DNA of 23,620 nt from Phycisphaerae bacterium (GCA_018663565.1 JABJQE010000121.1:1-23620); one strand, 5' to 3'; numbered from the stretch's first letter, positions 15,531-23,612 are shown. Program-made: numbers and translations. Notes: generated from the letters alone by a model not told the origin.

Positions 15531-16794
15531 TTGTCCCTTGTGGGTAGTAAAATTCAATAATTCGTTGATACGGAATTGCCGAGGCCGCCATGGCCTCGGC
15601 TCCGTATTGGCACAAGCCAACACCGTGGCCAAAGCCACGCCCATTCATTACAAGCTTCCCATCCTTCACTTCAGCGCCGACCCAGCCCGAAGATAATGAG
15701 GGTAGATTTGCTTCCCAGAACACACCTGGAAGATCAACACATTGAATTGTGATTGATGTGCCCCCGACACTCTTGACTTCTATCTCAGTTGGCCGGCCAT
15801 GACGATTGGGTGTGATTGGTGTAAATGAGATAACTTCACCAATGGCCACATAGTCTTTTTGATCAGTACGTTTCCCCCATGCGCGGATGGCCTGTGACAC
15901 ACTTGCCACACTCTGTGTTACGGACCAACGATATCGTGGTGCCTTGGTGCAATACGGTGGGCTTTGGTGTCCTGTGAGTGGAGGGACGGCATTAACTGGA
16001 TTTGGACCCACCGCATCGGTCGCAGTAGCGGCTCGACCTCCGCAGCAACTTGAGAAATAACCAGGAACCACAGCACCTTTCCACACAATAACTTCGCCCC
16101 TCGTGGCCGCTGCCATGTCTTTGGCTTGATCCCATGGGGGCACACCGATGTACATTTGTGATGATGCTGTGTCGGTGACATCCCACATCTTTGATGACCG
16201 TTGTTGACAACGCGAAAGGGCAAAGCTGCGGGCTGCAATAGCCTGTGCTTGAAATGTTGCGTTGTGCCACCCCTCATACAACTCACCTGCGAGCACGCCT
16301 GGAATATATTGCTCCATTGGCACAACATTAATGACATCGAAATTTAGTTGTGGTGGATCATAATCAGCAACACATCGAATGATGCCCTCATATCGACGAC
16401 CCTCCTTTTTCCGAACGGTCAATTCCGTTGGGCTGTCAAAATCTACAACGCGAGCATTTGCAATAGTTGTTGGAATATCAACCCCACGAATGACCCATTG
16501 GCCACGACTCCGCACCAGTGTGCATGGTCCAGTGAGTGGGTGTTCAGCACCACCTCCACGCACAACAAGTGATTGCCTTTCGTCACCAATGGACACACGG
16601 TGACCACCTCCAGTCACTCTCAATAACTTGACCCTGACCTTTGGTTCTGAAGCGGGAATCGCTGTAGAGACAGTCTTTGGACCACTTGATGTTGCCGTCG
16701 TAGACTCAATTGGTACAACACGACTATCACACCCCACCAACACAATGGTGGTGACGAGAAGAATGCGGTATATGGTCGAAATACGAAGACTCAG
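15514..16794 (-). CDS. SpoIID/LytB-domain lipoprotein, apparent CTG start
   Basis: 426 residues if started at CTG 16792-16794. A GTG at 16741-16743 would leave only four residues before the lipobox Cys. Reading back in frame to the TAA at 16801-16803 gives LSLRISTIYRILLVTTIVLV then GC, a full lipoprotein signal with Cys22, and the only usual-type start codon there is CTG, which overlaps the TGA of the upstream gene as CTGA. SpoIID family signatures are NVVPMEQYIPGVLAGE (about 156-171), AIAARSFALS, and GRGFGHGVGLCQYG (about 385-398). SpoIID proteins cut or remodel peptidoglycan glycan strands in sporulating Firmicutes. Homologues also occur in non-sporulating bacteria, where the role is less clear. 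Expected place: outer or inner membrane facing the periplasm. Confidence 0.87.
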   Translation of the reverse strand: MSLRISTIYRILLVTTIVLVGCDSRVVPIESTTATSSGPKTVSTAIPASEPKVRVKLLRVTGGGHRVSIGDERQSLVVRGGGAEHPLTGPCTLVRSRGQWVIRGVDIPTTIANARVVDFDSPTELTVRKKEGRRYEGIIRCVADYDPPQLNFDVINVVPMEQYIPGVLAGELYEGWHNATFQAQAIAARSFALSRCQQRSSKMWDVTDTASSQMYIGVPPWDQAKDMAAATRGEVIVWKGAVVPGYFSSCCGGRAATATDAVGPNPVNAVPPLTGHQSPPYCTKAPRYRWSVTQSVASVSQAIRAWGKRTDQKDYVAIGEVISFTPITPNRHGRPTEIEVKSVGGTSITIQCVDLPGVFWEANLPSLSSGWVGAEVKDGKLVMNGRGFGHGVGLCQYGAEAMAASAIPYQRIIEFYYPQGTITKAW

Positions 16795-17714
16795 TCTAGA
16801 TTACGAAGGTCAAGACCAACTGTTGCGAGACGCTCACGAACTTCAACGAGGCTTGTGTTACCGAAGTTCTTGATACCCATCAACTCTGCCTCAGTACGAG
16901 TCGCAAGATCACCCACCGTTTGCACACCAAGCAACTGCAGGGCCTTTCGAGACCGGACCGAGAAGTCGAGGGTGGTAATTGATCGATTGAGTGTTTCTTC
17001 GTCGGCTTGATCAAGTAGATCTTCATAGACATCAGCGCGAACGCGGTGGTATTGCGTCTCGAGGTTTTGGCCGAGACGTAAACCACGCTGGGTCAACATC
17101 GCTTTAATTTCAACAAGTGATGTTTCACCGAAGTTTTTATAAGAAAGTAATTCTGCTTCAGACACCTTCAGAAGATCACCAAGTGATCGGATCTCCATCT
17201 TCTTCAGGCAGTTGCGAGCACGAACAGACAATTCAAAGTCTGTCACAGGTGTGTCCATCAGGGCGTTGTGCTTCGCAATATCGCGAGCTTCAGACTCGTC
17301 GTAGTACATATCCTTGGACGCATATACGTCCTTGAGGAACAAGCGGGCCTTCGCGTGATTGGGGTTGGTGTTCACAACCATCTGTAGATACTTCTCTGCG
17401 TTGGCAAAGTCGTCACGATCTTCACAAATCACAGCGAGGTTTAGTAGTGCATTGACGAGCGGACGCTCTTTGTCGGCACACTCTTGATAGTACCGAACTG
17501 CTTCATCTTCTTCGCCACACAAATCAAGCAACCACGCGAGTTGAAACAACACACGCTCATCGCCTGAGGCTGATGCACTGCGGAGGGCGGTTATCGCGGC
17601 AACGCGGTCGCCATCTGCCTCGAATTGCCGAGCTTGAAGGAGTGCGTCATCTGGATTCGTTGCGGACGAATTGCCAATGACGGTATCGAGCCCTTGTGAA
17701 CTTGTTGTCATCAT
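16791..17714 (-). CDS. TPR protein with two tandem RNA polymerase alpha C-terminal domains
   Basis: 307 residues. Residues about 22-130 form TPR-like helical repeats (VLFQLAWLLDLCGEEDEAVR, NLAVICEDRDDFANAEKYLQ). Two alpha-CTD modules follow, at about 154-214 and 247-307. In the first, LSVRARNCLKKM keeps the equivalents of E. coli alpha Arg265, Asn268 and Cys269, which contact UP-element DNA, and NFGETSLVEIK matches the second DNA-contact segment. In the second, FSVRSRKALQ keeps the Arg (254) but has Lys for Asn. The alpha N-terminal assembly domain is absent, so it is not an RNA polymerase subunit; it could bind AT-rich promoter DNA or polymerase partners. MM at 17714 is chosen as start, with GGAGG 10 nt upstream and a promoter-like sequence before that. 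The downstream SpoIID gene overlaps it by 4 nt. Confidence 0.87.
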   Translation of the reverse strand: MMTTSSQGLDTVIGNSSATNPDDALLQARQFEADGDRVAAITALRSASASGDERVLFQLAWLLDLCGEEDEAVRYYQECADKERPLVNALLNLAVICEDRDDFANAEKYLQMVVNTNPNHAKARLFLKDVYASKDMYYDESEARDIAKHNALMDTPVTDFELSVRARNCLKKMEIRSLGDLLKVSEAELLSYKNFGETSLVEIKAMLTQRGLRLGQNLETQYHRVRADVYEDLLDQADEETLNRSITTLDFSVRSRKALQLLGVQTVGDLATRTEAELMGIKNFGNTSLVEVRERLATVGLDLRNLD

Positions 17715-17752
17715 TCTCTGTGTGCCTCCACGCGATAAAAGGTGATTCCTGT

Positions 17753-17781
17753 ATTGTATCGTCAACTCGTCAAACACTCAA
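17753..17781 (-). promoter_or_regulatory. Candidate sigma-70 promoter for the TPR/alpha-CTD gene
   Basis: On the minus strand, TTGAGT (17776-17781) and TACAAT (17753-17758) are separated by exactly 17 nt. Transcription would begin near 17746, about 30 nt before the ATG at 17714. It was found by eye and matches the consensus at 4 and 5 of 6 positions. Confidence 0.5.
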
Positions 17782-17823
17782 TCGTTAGGGGGGCTCTGCC
17801 CCAACACTGGAGTGCTCGTTCGT

Positions 17824-18786
17824 ATGAAGAATCTAGCTTTGCCGCGTGTTGGCTCTATCGCCCTCCTCACCCTTGTGACTGGGTGCAATACGCCCCGGGA
17901 AGCCCCTGTACAAGCCTCTATGGTGGTTGTACGTGAGCAATTGACCATCCGAGATGGTCAAACTGGGGATGAAATAAGTTGGGCAACAATGCTCTCAAGA
18001 ATGGATGGGGCTGATGTCATCATTCTTGGTGAACAGCATAATGATGCCACTGGGCACGCTGTCCAGCTCGCTGTGGTCGAGGACATGCTTGACCAATCTG
18101 ATGGCCAGGGAGGTGTGGCCCTTGAGATGCTTGAGCGTGATGAACAGGTACTTCTTGATGATTACCGAGATGAAATTATTGATGCGAAGACGTTTGCCAA
18201 ACTATCTGAGTCCACATCGTGGGCTGGAAAGGGAAGCTGGGCGGCGTGGTACCAACCAATCATTGATGCGGCCCTAGAGCGAGACGCTGTCGTCATTGCC
18301 GCCAATGCGCCGCGGCGATATGTCCGGCTCGCCCGAACAGGTGGATGGGACAAACTTGATGAACTTGATGCAAGTAGACGCGTGTTAGTAGATCGACCAG
18401 ACACACCAATGACTGGCGCCTACCGCGACCGATTTATTGAATTGATGGGTGGTCACAGTAACCCCGACTCAGATCTTGATGACACATCACAGGCTAATGC
18501 GAAATTGGAAGCACTTGAACTTGCTGAATCATTCTTCCGGTCACAACAAGTGTGGGATGCCACAATGGCCGCTTCGGTCTCTATTGCACTCCGTCAATCT
18601 GGACCGCCGGTCATATTGCTTGTTGGACGATTTCATAGTGATTCAGAAGGTGGAACACCAAACCAAATAAAGCGGATTTGTCCATCCGCAAGGGTTGTCA
18701 CAATCAGCCTTGAACCAGCATGTGATGATGTTGAATTTAATTCTGATCTGCCACAAGCAGACTTTGTGGTGTGCACAGAAGAGTGA
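17824..18786 (+). CDS. ChaN/Tiki-family (haem-binding uptake-like) lipoprotein
   Basis: 320 residues. The N-terminus MKNLALPRVGSIALLTLVTG followed by Cys21 is a lipoprotein signal. The family signature DVIILGEQHNDATGH (GEQHND at 69-74) and the following VALEMLERDEQ are typical of the ChaN-like domain. That fold is related to TraB/Tiki/erythromycin-esterase-type proteins, with a conserved Glu and His pair. Also present are AANAPRRYVRLA and, late, ILLVGRFHSDSEGG, the usual second conserved His block. ChaN has been linked to haem binding in Campylobacter; for most members the activity is unknown and a metal-dependent hydrolase is also possible. ATG 17824 is preferred over GTG 17812 because it gives a standard signal peptide; GGAG lies 11 nt upstream. 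The gene is divergent from the TPR/alpha-CTD gene and convergent with sua5, with a 5-nt gap. Confidence 0.85.
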   Translation: MKNLALPRVGSIALLTLVTGCNTPREAPVQASMVVVREQLTIRDGQTGDEISWATMLSRMDGADVIILGEQHNDATGHAVQLAVVEDMLDQSDGQGGVALEMLERDEQVLLDDYRDEIIDAKTFAKLSESTSWAGKGSWAAWYQPIIDAALERDAVVIAANAPRRYVRLARTGGWDKLDELDASRRVLVDRPDTPMTGAYRDRFIELMGGHSNPDSDLDDTSQANAKLEALELAESFFRSQQVWDATMAASVSIALRQSGPPVILLVGRFHSDSEGGTPNQIKRICPSARVVTISLEPACDDVEFNSDLPQADFVVCTEE

Positions 18787-18791
18787 AACCG

Positions 18792-19787
18792 CTACTCATG
18801 TGGCGTGGATGCTCTAGCAAGCCGATCATTGATTGACTGCCAGGGTGTGGTGTTGGGAGGACACACCATGAGAATTCGCGTTGAGCCCATCGCATCTGCC
18901 TGGCGGAGTAAGTCGTACAACACCCGAGCTGCTTCTTTCGGGGTACTTGGGAACTCTAGATATTGGTGAGGGTGCTGAATAGTCAGGCCCGCTGGCCCAA
19001 TAACACAAACGGGCGCATTGGTTGAGAGTTGAGTTTGAAGGTCTACTTGCTCAATGAGCTCAAGTGGTGTGCATGTGGCGTAGTGGCGGGATCGAGTGCC
19101 TGGTGACGCGGTTTGGTTCACTGGCGTAGTGTTCTGTATGCCAGTTCCAAGAACACCCTCGAGTGCCTGATGTGAAATCGACCCTGCCCGCACTATGGCC
19201 GGATAATCGCCCGTGAGGTCTATTACAGTCGACTCAAGACCTGTTTCACAAGGACCACCATCAAGCACAATGAGATTCCTGGCCTCATTCACATCCTTGT
19301 AATCGTGTTTCACGTGCGCCACGCAGGTTGGCGACACGTTGCCTGATCGATTTGCTGATGGACCCGAAAGAGGCTCCCTAACTACAGCAAGTACAGCGCG
19401 GGTAATGGGATGTTGTGGTGATCGAATCGCAATGGAATTGAAGCCGCCGACCGCCTGTGGCAGCACAGATGGGTGTCGTGGAACAACAATAGTCAGTGGT
19501 CCTGGCCAAAATGCATCGCAGATGGCATCTGCTGATTTGGGCCACTCGGCCGCGAGCGTCTTAGCTGAAGCCTGGTCGAGCACATGGGCAATCAGTGGAT
19601 TGTTGTTGGGCCGGCCCTTGAGGGCGTAAATATGAGCAATTGCAGAAGCGTCATTGGTTCTGCCAAACAATCCATAGACCGTTTCGGTCGGCAATACAGC
19701 GACGCCGCCCCTGCGAATGCAATCGGCGGCACAATCGATGCCATGGGATCCTTCCTGAATATCCACCATGAGCGAAATAGTAGCCAT
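18792..19787 (-). CDS. sua5: L-threonylcarbamoyladenylate synthase (Sua5/YrdC)
   Basis: 331 residues. It makes threonylcarbamoyl-AMP from threonine, bicarbonate and ATP, the first step of t6A37 formation in ANN-decoding tRNAs. The YrdC domain (about 10-200) has PTETVYGL (33-40), KGRPNNNPL (57-65), PLTIVVP, and SGPSANRSG (141-149). After the linker SPGTRSRHYA (228-237) comes the Sua5-specific C-terminal domain, so this is the long Sua5 form rather than short TsaC. The exact start is unsure: GTG 19796, ATG 19787 and ATG 19769 are in frame, and GGGGGAG abuts ATG 19787 too closely for a normal site. The DNA upstream is shared with the divergent SH3-like protein gene. Confidence 0.92.
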   Translation of the reverse strand: MATISLMVDIQEGSHGIDCAADCIRRGGVAVLPTETVYGLFGRTNDASAIAHIYALKGRPNNNPLIAHVLDQASAKTLAAEWPKSADAICDAFWPGPLTIVVPRHPSVLPQAVGGFNSIAIRSPQHPITRAVLAVVREPLSGPSANRSGNVSPTCVAHVKHDYKDVNEARNLIVLDGGPCETGLESTVIDLTGDYPAIVRAGSISHQALEGVLGTGIQNTTPVNQTASPGTRSRHYATCTPLELIEQVDLQTQLSTNAPVCVIGPAGLTIQHPHQYLEFPSTPKEAARVLYDLLRQADAMGSTRILMVCPPNTTPWQSINDRLARASTPHE

Positions 19788-19890
19788 CTCCCCCACAAGA
19801 CATCCACAGTGATGGGTCTATGAAGCGCATCAGACTGAAAGGGATCGTAAACTCCCAAAGCCTGATAAATAGACCAGTTGCAGGCCCCAC

Positions 19891-19895
19891 AGGAG
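19891..19895 (+). promoter_or_regulatory. Ribosome binding site AGGAG deciding ATG 19903
   Basis: AGGAG ends 7 nt before ATG 19903, an ideal spacing. The in-frame TTG at 19897 is only 1 nt from it, so ATG 19903 is the start. Confidence 0.7.
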
Positions 19896-19902
19896 TTTGT
19901 TC

Positions 19903-21189
19903 ATGTTTATAGCCCTCATCGCCACATTGATTGTCACAGCCCCTGTGACCGACGCCACACCCAACGCATCTGACATCTTTGTTGTCAAATCAGATGGCAC
20001 ACCAGTTCGTTGGGGGCCAAGCAACACGCACTATGCATTCATGAATGCCAATGCGGGTGAGCCTGTCAAAGTTAGTGAGACCGTCTCGGGAATGGCTCGC
20101 ATCAACACCACTGGCCCACTCTTTGGTACAGCGACTGGTGTGGTTCGATATCCACAATCTTCAGACAGCCCATTCAATGACCAGTGGGAAACCACGACGA
20201 ATAATGTCGCGGTATACGTCATAGACCCAACACAACCAAATTGGGATGACACCGTTGGTTGGATCTGCACACTGCCTGTTGGAACACACATTGATGTTGT
20301 GAGTTCAACCACTGTCGATGCAATGACAACCGGGTCAGAATCATTTGTTGTTCACACCATTCAGTTGCCAAAGATGGCTAGTGGTTGGATTGATACCACC
20401 TTGCTTGAGCCCGCAAATGCAGTTCAGGTGGCTGGGTTCAACCAGGGTTGGGTTGCTACTCCACAGTGGATGCAACACATGCCAACAAGCCCAATTGCTA
20501 ATTGGAATACTTGGGCCATGACACGACCTGAGTGGATTGCTTCACAGCAGATTGTAGAAGAGCCTGTTGAAGTTGCGGTCGTGCTTGAGCCTGATCCATC
20601 GATTATTGAAACAGTTACAGTCGTGGATGTTGCCCCTGTGGACTCATATTCCAACACAGAATGGGAAGCACTTGAGGCCACAATTGCTGGCACCCCCCTA
20701 CACAAACTCAACGCCGCCGCAGTAGCGAAACTTCGATCTGGCTATGAGAATATTGTTGACACAGAAGCGGTGAATCACCCAAAAATTGCCGAACAAGCCA
20801 CCTTCCGATTGCGGCAACTTGACATTGCGGCCACAATCAATGCCACTCGGACAGACATCGCTGCCGCAAAGGCTAGTATTGCTCGATCCAAGCAGGATTT
20901 GAACTCACAGCTCGCCGTACTCAATGAGTCACCGAACTACATCATGCGTGGCCGACTTACGGTGTCTCCAGTATTTGATGGTGTTCATCGACCGATCATG
21001 TATCGCTTGCAGGATCCATTCTCGGGTCGAAGTTTGGCATATCTGTCCCCTGACTCTGGTGTTGACCTCCGTGGCATGCTTGGACAGCGTGTTGGCATCG
21101 TGGGCCGGGTCAATTGGGATTCACAATGGCAGGTTAAGACGATTGATCCAACAAGAGTTGATCTTGTATCGGTATCGCCACCAGAATGA
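19903..21189 (+). CDS. Secreted protein with SH3-like N-terminal region, function unknown
   Basis: 428 residues with a signal peptide (FIALIATLIVTAPVTDA, cleavage probably near residue 20). Residues about 25-75 (IFVVKSDGTPVRWGPS and GEPVKVSETVSGMARI) look like a bacterial SH3 domain, and 100-165 (VAVYVID, WICTLPVGTHIDVV, GWIDTTLL) look like a second, weaker copy. A Glu/Val/Pro-rich linker spans about 218-245. Helices near 290-340 (AEQATFRLRQLDIAATINAT, then AAAKASIARSKQDL) look coiled. The last 80 residues form a small beta-rich domain (RGRLTVSPVFDG, GMLGQRVGIVGRVN). Planctomycetes have many such exported SH3 proteins; peptidoglycan or surface binding is a family-level guess. AGGAG 7 nt upstream fixes the start. 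tRNA-Ala begins 26 nt after the stop on the same strand. Confidence 0.82.
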   Translation: MFIALIATLIVTAPVTDATPNASDIFVVKSDGTPVRWGPSNTHYAFMNANAGEPVKVSETVSGMARINTTGPLFGTATGVVRYPQSSDSPFNDQWETTTNNVAVYVIDPTQPNWDDTVGWICTLPVGTHIDVVSSTTVDAMTTGSESFVVHTIQLPKMASGWIDTTLLEPANAVQVAGFNQGWVATPQWMQHMPTSPIANWNTWAMTRPEWIASQQIVEEPVEVAVVLEPDPSIIETVTVVDVAPVDSYSNTEWEALEATIAGTPLHKLNAAAVAKLRSGYENIVDTEAVNHPKIAEQATFRLRQLDIAATINATRTDIAAAKASIARSKQDLNSQLAVLNESPNYIMRGRLTVSPVFDGVHRPIMYRLQDPFSGRSLAYLSPDSGVDLRGMLGQRVGIVGRVNWDSQWQVKTIDPTRVDLVSVSPPE

Positions 21190-21215
21190 TCTCTGTATCC
21201 TGTCCATCTAATTAA

Positions 21216-21288
21216 GGGGCCGTAGCTCAGTTGGGAGAGCGCCTGCTTTGCAAGCAGGAAGTCGTCGGTTCGAGCCCGATCGGCTCCA
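21216..21288 (+). tRNA. tRNA-Ala (anticodon UGC)
   Basis: A 73-nt cloverleaf. Acceptor GGGGCCG pairs with CGGCTCC and includes the G3:U70 pair that identifies tRNA-Ala. The D-arm is AGCTCAGTTGGGAGAGC. The anticodon stem CCTGC/GCAGG has loop TTTGCAA with anticodon TGC at 21249-21251. The T-arm is TCGGTTCGAGCCCGA. Discriminator base is A73, and the 3' CCA is not encoded (ATT follows), so it must be added after transcription. Confidence 0.97.
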
Positions 21289-21296
21289 TTACGAAA

Positions 21297-21337
21297 CAAG
21301 ACCACCTATAGATAAATAGGTGGTCTTGTTTATTTTT
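21297..21337 (+). terminator. Strong intrinsic terminator after tRNA-Ala
   Basis: CAAGACCACCTAT (21297-21309) pairs perfectly with ATAGGTGGTCTTG (21316-21328), a 13-bp stem with a 6-nt loop. TTTATTTTT follows at 21329-21337. On the minus strand the stem is followed by a shorter T-rich run, so it may also end the small membrane protein gene at 21348. Confidence 0.9.
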
Positions 21338-21347
21338 GGCTGGAAAA

Positions 21348-21524
21348 TCAGTTGGGATACGCAGGCGCCTCTGTTTGTCTCCAGTAACTATCAGATTCGA
21401 ATGGCCCGCCAAAGAATGACACGATTACAAGGCCCACAATAAAGAGTGCCGCGATCACGCCCCAGATTGTCCAGGCCCACATCGCGATCTTATCTATTTG
21501 AATTGGTTGTGTGGTCTCAGTCAT
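21348..21524 (-). CDS. Small single-pass membrane protein (58 residues), unknown function
   Basis: Starts at ATG 21524 with GGAG 4 nt upstream; a longer in-frame start at 21578 lacks this site. A polar N-terminus (MTETTQPIQIDKIAMW) is followed by one strong hydrophobic segment (residues about 16-36, WTIWGVIAALFIVGLVIVSF) and a short polar tail rich in Pro, Tyr and Trp. Topology is unclear because few charged residues flank the segment. It lies between the tRNA terminator and rsmJ. I recognise no family. Short length lowers confidence, but the clean start site and membrane helix support a real gene. Confidence 0.6.
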   Translation of the reverse strand: MTETTQPIQIDKIAMWAWTIWGVIAALFIVGLVIVSFFGGPFESDSYWRQTEAPAYPN

Positions 21525-21583
21525 ATCACTCCACTCCCTCTCATTGATCGTGTGACTATTGAACACGAAACTAGACACAAATG

Positions 21584-22321
21584 CTACTCGTTCATATTGA
21601 GATAGACGTCATATCGTACCAACCGACCCTTAAACACAAGGTGCGGCTCAACAATCGATGGTCCGTCAATTGGTCGCTTGACGACCACGCGCGGCGCCAC
21701 CGACTGGGCCACACATAATAAATTCTGATCATCACTTGGTTTGGCAAGGGCTTGAAGTATTTGGGCGGGTTTCTTTGGCAAAGCCGACCGCTTCTTTCGG
21801 GGTGTGAACATGGGGTCGAGATAAATAACGTCTGGATTCAGTGTGTTGAGCACAGTAGTGGCGTCGCCGTGGAGAAAACTCAATCGGCCAGACAAGAGTG
21901 TTTGTAATTCATCACATCGCGCAACATCTTCGAGTGAGAGTTTGAGAACTACTGACAAGAAGTGGTCTCGCTCAATTCCAATCACATCCCAGCCCATGCA
22001 GGCCAGACGTGAAGCGTCATGACCAAATCCAGCAGTCGCATCGACAATAATCTGAGCCTTGCTTCCAATTGCTCGGCCAAGTGGTTGCTTGTGGGAGAGG
22101 TTTCCAGCACCAACGCGACGGTCCACAGACCGAAATGACAATGCCATCCCGTGCTTCCGTGTTCGACAATCCCAGAGCTCTTCTCGATCGTCAAATAGGA
22201 CAATCCGGTATTCATCTGTGGTCATAGGGCTACTTGAGTGCACCGCGCCCGCTAGGAGTGCGAGTTGTTTCGCCTCCTCAACCCGCAGGGGACACCTTGA
22301 TTCAACACTGCGAATGCTCAT
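21584..22321 (-). CDS. rsmJ: 16S rRNA (guanine1516-N2)-methyltransferase
   Basis: 245 residues, normal for RsmJ, which methylates N2 of G1516 in 16S rRNA with S-adenosylmethionine. Motif I is VDATAGFGHDASRLA (93-107), followed by GIERDH. The family block DVIYLDPMFTPRKKRSALPK (164-183) holds the catalytic DPMF, like the N6/N4 and N2 methyltransferase (D/N)PP(Y/F) motif. The N-terminal third is poorly conserved in this family, as here. It starts at ATG 22321, with a weak GAAG upstream. The divergent lipoprotein gene begins only 28 nt away, so at least one promoter must overlap coding DNA. Confidence 0.9.
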   Translation of the reverse strand: MSIRSVESRCPLRVEEAKQLALLAGAVHSSSPMTTDEYRIVLFDDREELWDCRTRKHGMALSFRSVDRRVGAGNLSHKQPLGRAIGSKAQIIVDATAGFGHDASRLACMGWDVIGIERDHFLSVVLKLSLEDVARCDELQTLLSGRLSFLHGDATTVLNTLNPDVIYLDPMFTPRKKRSALPKKPAQILQALAKPSDDQNLLCVAQSVAPRVVVKRPIDGPSIVEPHLVFKGRLVRYDVYLNMNE

Positions 22322-22349
22322 GCTTCATTGAGCCTAGCATGCTGAGATC

Positions 22350-22733
22350 ATGTCAATTCCCCAACAGCTTGTTTCTATTGCACTTCTTGTGGCCACCACA
22401 ATCCTGGGTGGCTGCGCGCCCAAGACCTCCACTATTCATCATGTGGTGCTCATTGAACTCAAGAATAACGCTGATCAAGCCGCACTATTGGCTGATTGCG
22501 ATCGCCTACTCCCCAACATTCCTGGGGTAACCTCATATTGGTGCGGTATCCATGGTGACTTTGGCCGAACAGGTGTTGATTCGTCATATGACGTTGCCCT
22601 GTGTATTGGATTCAAGGAAGACCACGCCTACAAAAATTACCTTGTGAACCCTGCTCATATCGAACTGATCACGCGGTGGAAACAGCGGTTTGAGTGGATT
22701 CGTATTCATGATGTTGTAAGTGCTACACCCTGA
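22350..22733 (+). CDS. Dabb-domain (stress-responsive A/B barrel) lipoprotein
   Basis: 127 residues. The signal MSIPQQLVSIALLVATTILG is followed by the lipobox GC (Cys22), so it is predicted to be a lipid-anchored periplasmic protein. The mature part starts with IHHVVLIELKN, the Dabb family opening, and continues with LPNIPGVTSYWCG, SYDVALCIGFKEDHAYKNYL and NPAHIELI, all typical of this dimeric alpha/beta barrel fold. Most Dabb proteins have no known reaction. Plasma-membrane-anchored forms recur in planctomycetes. The methyltransferase gene downstream begins 27 nt after its stop and may share its transcript. Confidence 0.82.
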   Translation: MSIPQQLVSIALLVATTILGGCAPKTSTIHHVVLIELKNNADQAALLADCDRLLPNIPGVTSYWCGIHGDFGRTGVDSSYDVALCIGFKEDHAYKNYLVNPAHIELITRWKQRFEWIRIHDVVSATP

Positions 22734-22760
22734 ACAGGGGCCAACTACACTGTCTGAATC

Positions 22761-23612
22761 ATGAGTACGACTCGAACACACAAAGAAGGCGCCAGGGCTC
22801 GCAAACGAAAAAAAGGTTGGCGAACCGCGGCTGAAAGCAATATTCACGACCTCTATGAACTTTCGGTGCAAGATCCGGACAATGAGGTGGACATCATTAG
22901 TCAGATTTGGTCTGAACAACGAGGTCGATCTTGCCAATCGATTCGAGAAGATTTCTGTGGAACAGCCGCTGTTGCGATTCGTTGGGTCGCTGCAGATACA
23001 TCACATACCGCAGTTGGTATTGATCTTGATGATGAAGTATTAGCCTTCGCCAATACCAAAGCATCTGAGCAACTTGATGAACAACAACTCAAGCGAATCG
23101 ACCTTCGGAAAGGTGATGTCTTATCAACAGCATCCGATACTGTTGATTGCCTTCTTGCCCACAACTTCTCATATTTCATTTTCAAACAACGCGCCAAGGT
23201 TATTGAGTATTTTCAAACAGCTCTTGGTGGGCTTGGGGATGATGGTCTGTTCATTCTCGACGCGTATGGTGGCAGTGACTCCTTTGTTGAAATGGAAGAA
23301 GAGCGGGACATGGATGGGTTTACCTATGTCTGGGATCAACACAAATATGATCCTGTCACAGGTGATGTTGTCAATTACATTCACTTTCGATTTCCAGATG
23401 GAACAAGACTCGACAAGGCGTTTACTTATGAGTGGCGTTTGTGGACGATTCCAGAGATTCGAGAGATGTTGATCGAGGCTGGGTTCAGTAGCGTCATGGT
23501 GTACTGGGAAGGCACTGACGATGAAACAGAAGAAGGAAATGGTGAGTGGAAAGTTGTTACACAGGGTGAGGCCTGTGAAGGTTGGATTGCTTATGTGGTG
23601 GGAGTGAAGTAG
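22761..23612 (+). CDS. Class I SAM-dependent methyltransferase, substrate unknown
   Basis: 283 residues, complete. The N-terminus is basic (RARKRKKGWR at about 12-21). Motif I is REDFCGTAAVAIRWVA (62-77), where the common acidic-x-GxGxG loop is replaced by DFCGT, a form seen in a family of bacterial class I methyltransferases. Motif II is GIDLDDE (86-92). The post-I block DVLSTASDTVDCLLAHNFSY and the later GLFILDAYGG fit motifs III to V. The C-terminal third has aromatic and acidic residues (YEWRLWTIPEIREMLIEAGF), which often form the substrate cap. The acceptor cannot be predicted. ATG 22761 follows the Dabb lipoprotein gene by 27 nt; no strong ribosome site is seen. Confidence 0.85.
   Translation: MSTTRTHKEGARARKRKKGWRTAAESNIHDLYELSVQDPDNEVDIISQIWSEQRGRSCQSIREDFCGTAAVAIRWVAADTSHTAVGIDLDDEVLAFANTKASEQLDEQQLKRIDLRKGDVLSTASDTVDCLLAHNFSYFIFKQRAKVIEYFQTALGGLGDDGLFILDAYGGSDSFVEMEEERDMDGFTYVWDQHKYDPVTGDVVNYIHFRFPDGTRLDKAFTYEWRLWTIPEIREMLIEAGFSSVMVYWEGTDDETEEGNGEWKVVTQGEACEGWIAYVVGVK

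Noticed and set aside
16741..16743. GTG as the start of the SpoIID lipoprotein
   Set aside because: It gives MLVGC, too short for export, although the in-frame sequence upstream encodes a full lipoprotein signal.
17787..17803. GGGGG/CCCC hairpin before the ChaN-like gene as a terminator
   Set aside because: Very short stem with no T-run and no gene upstream on that strand to terminate.
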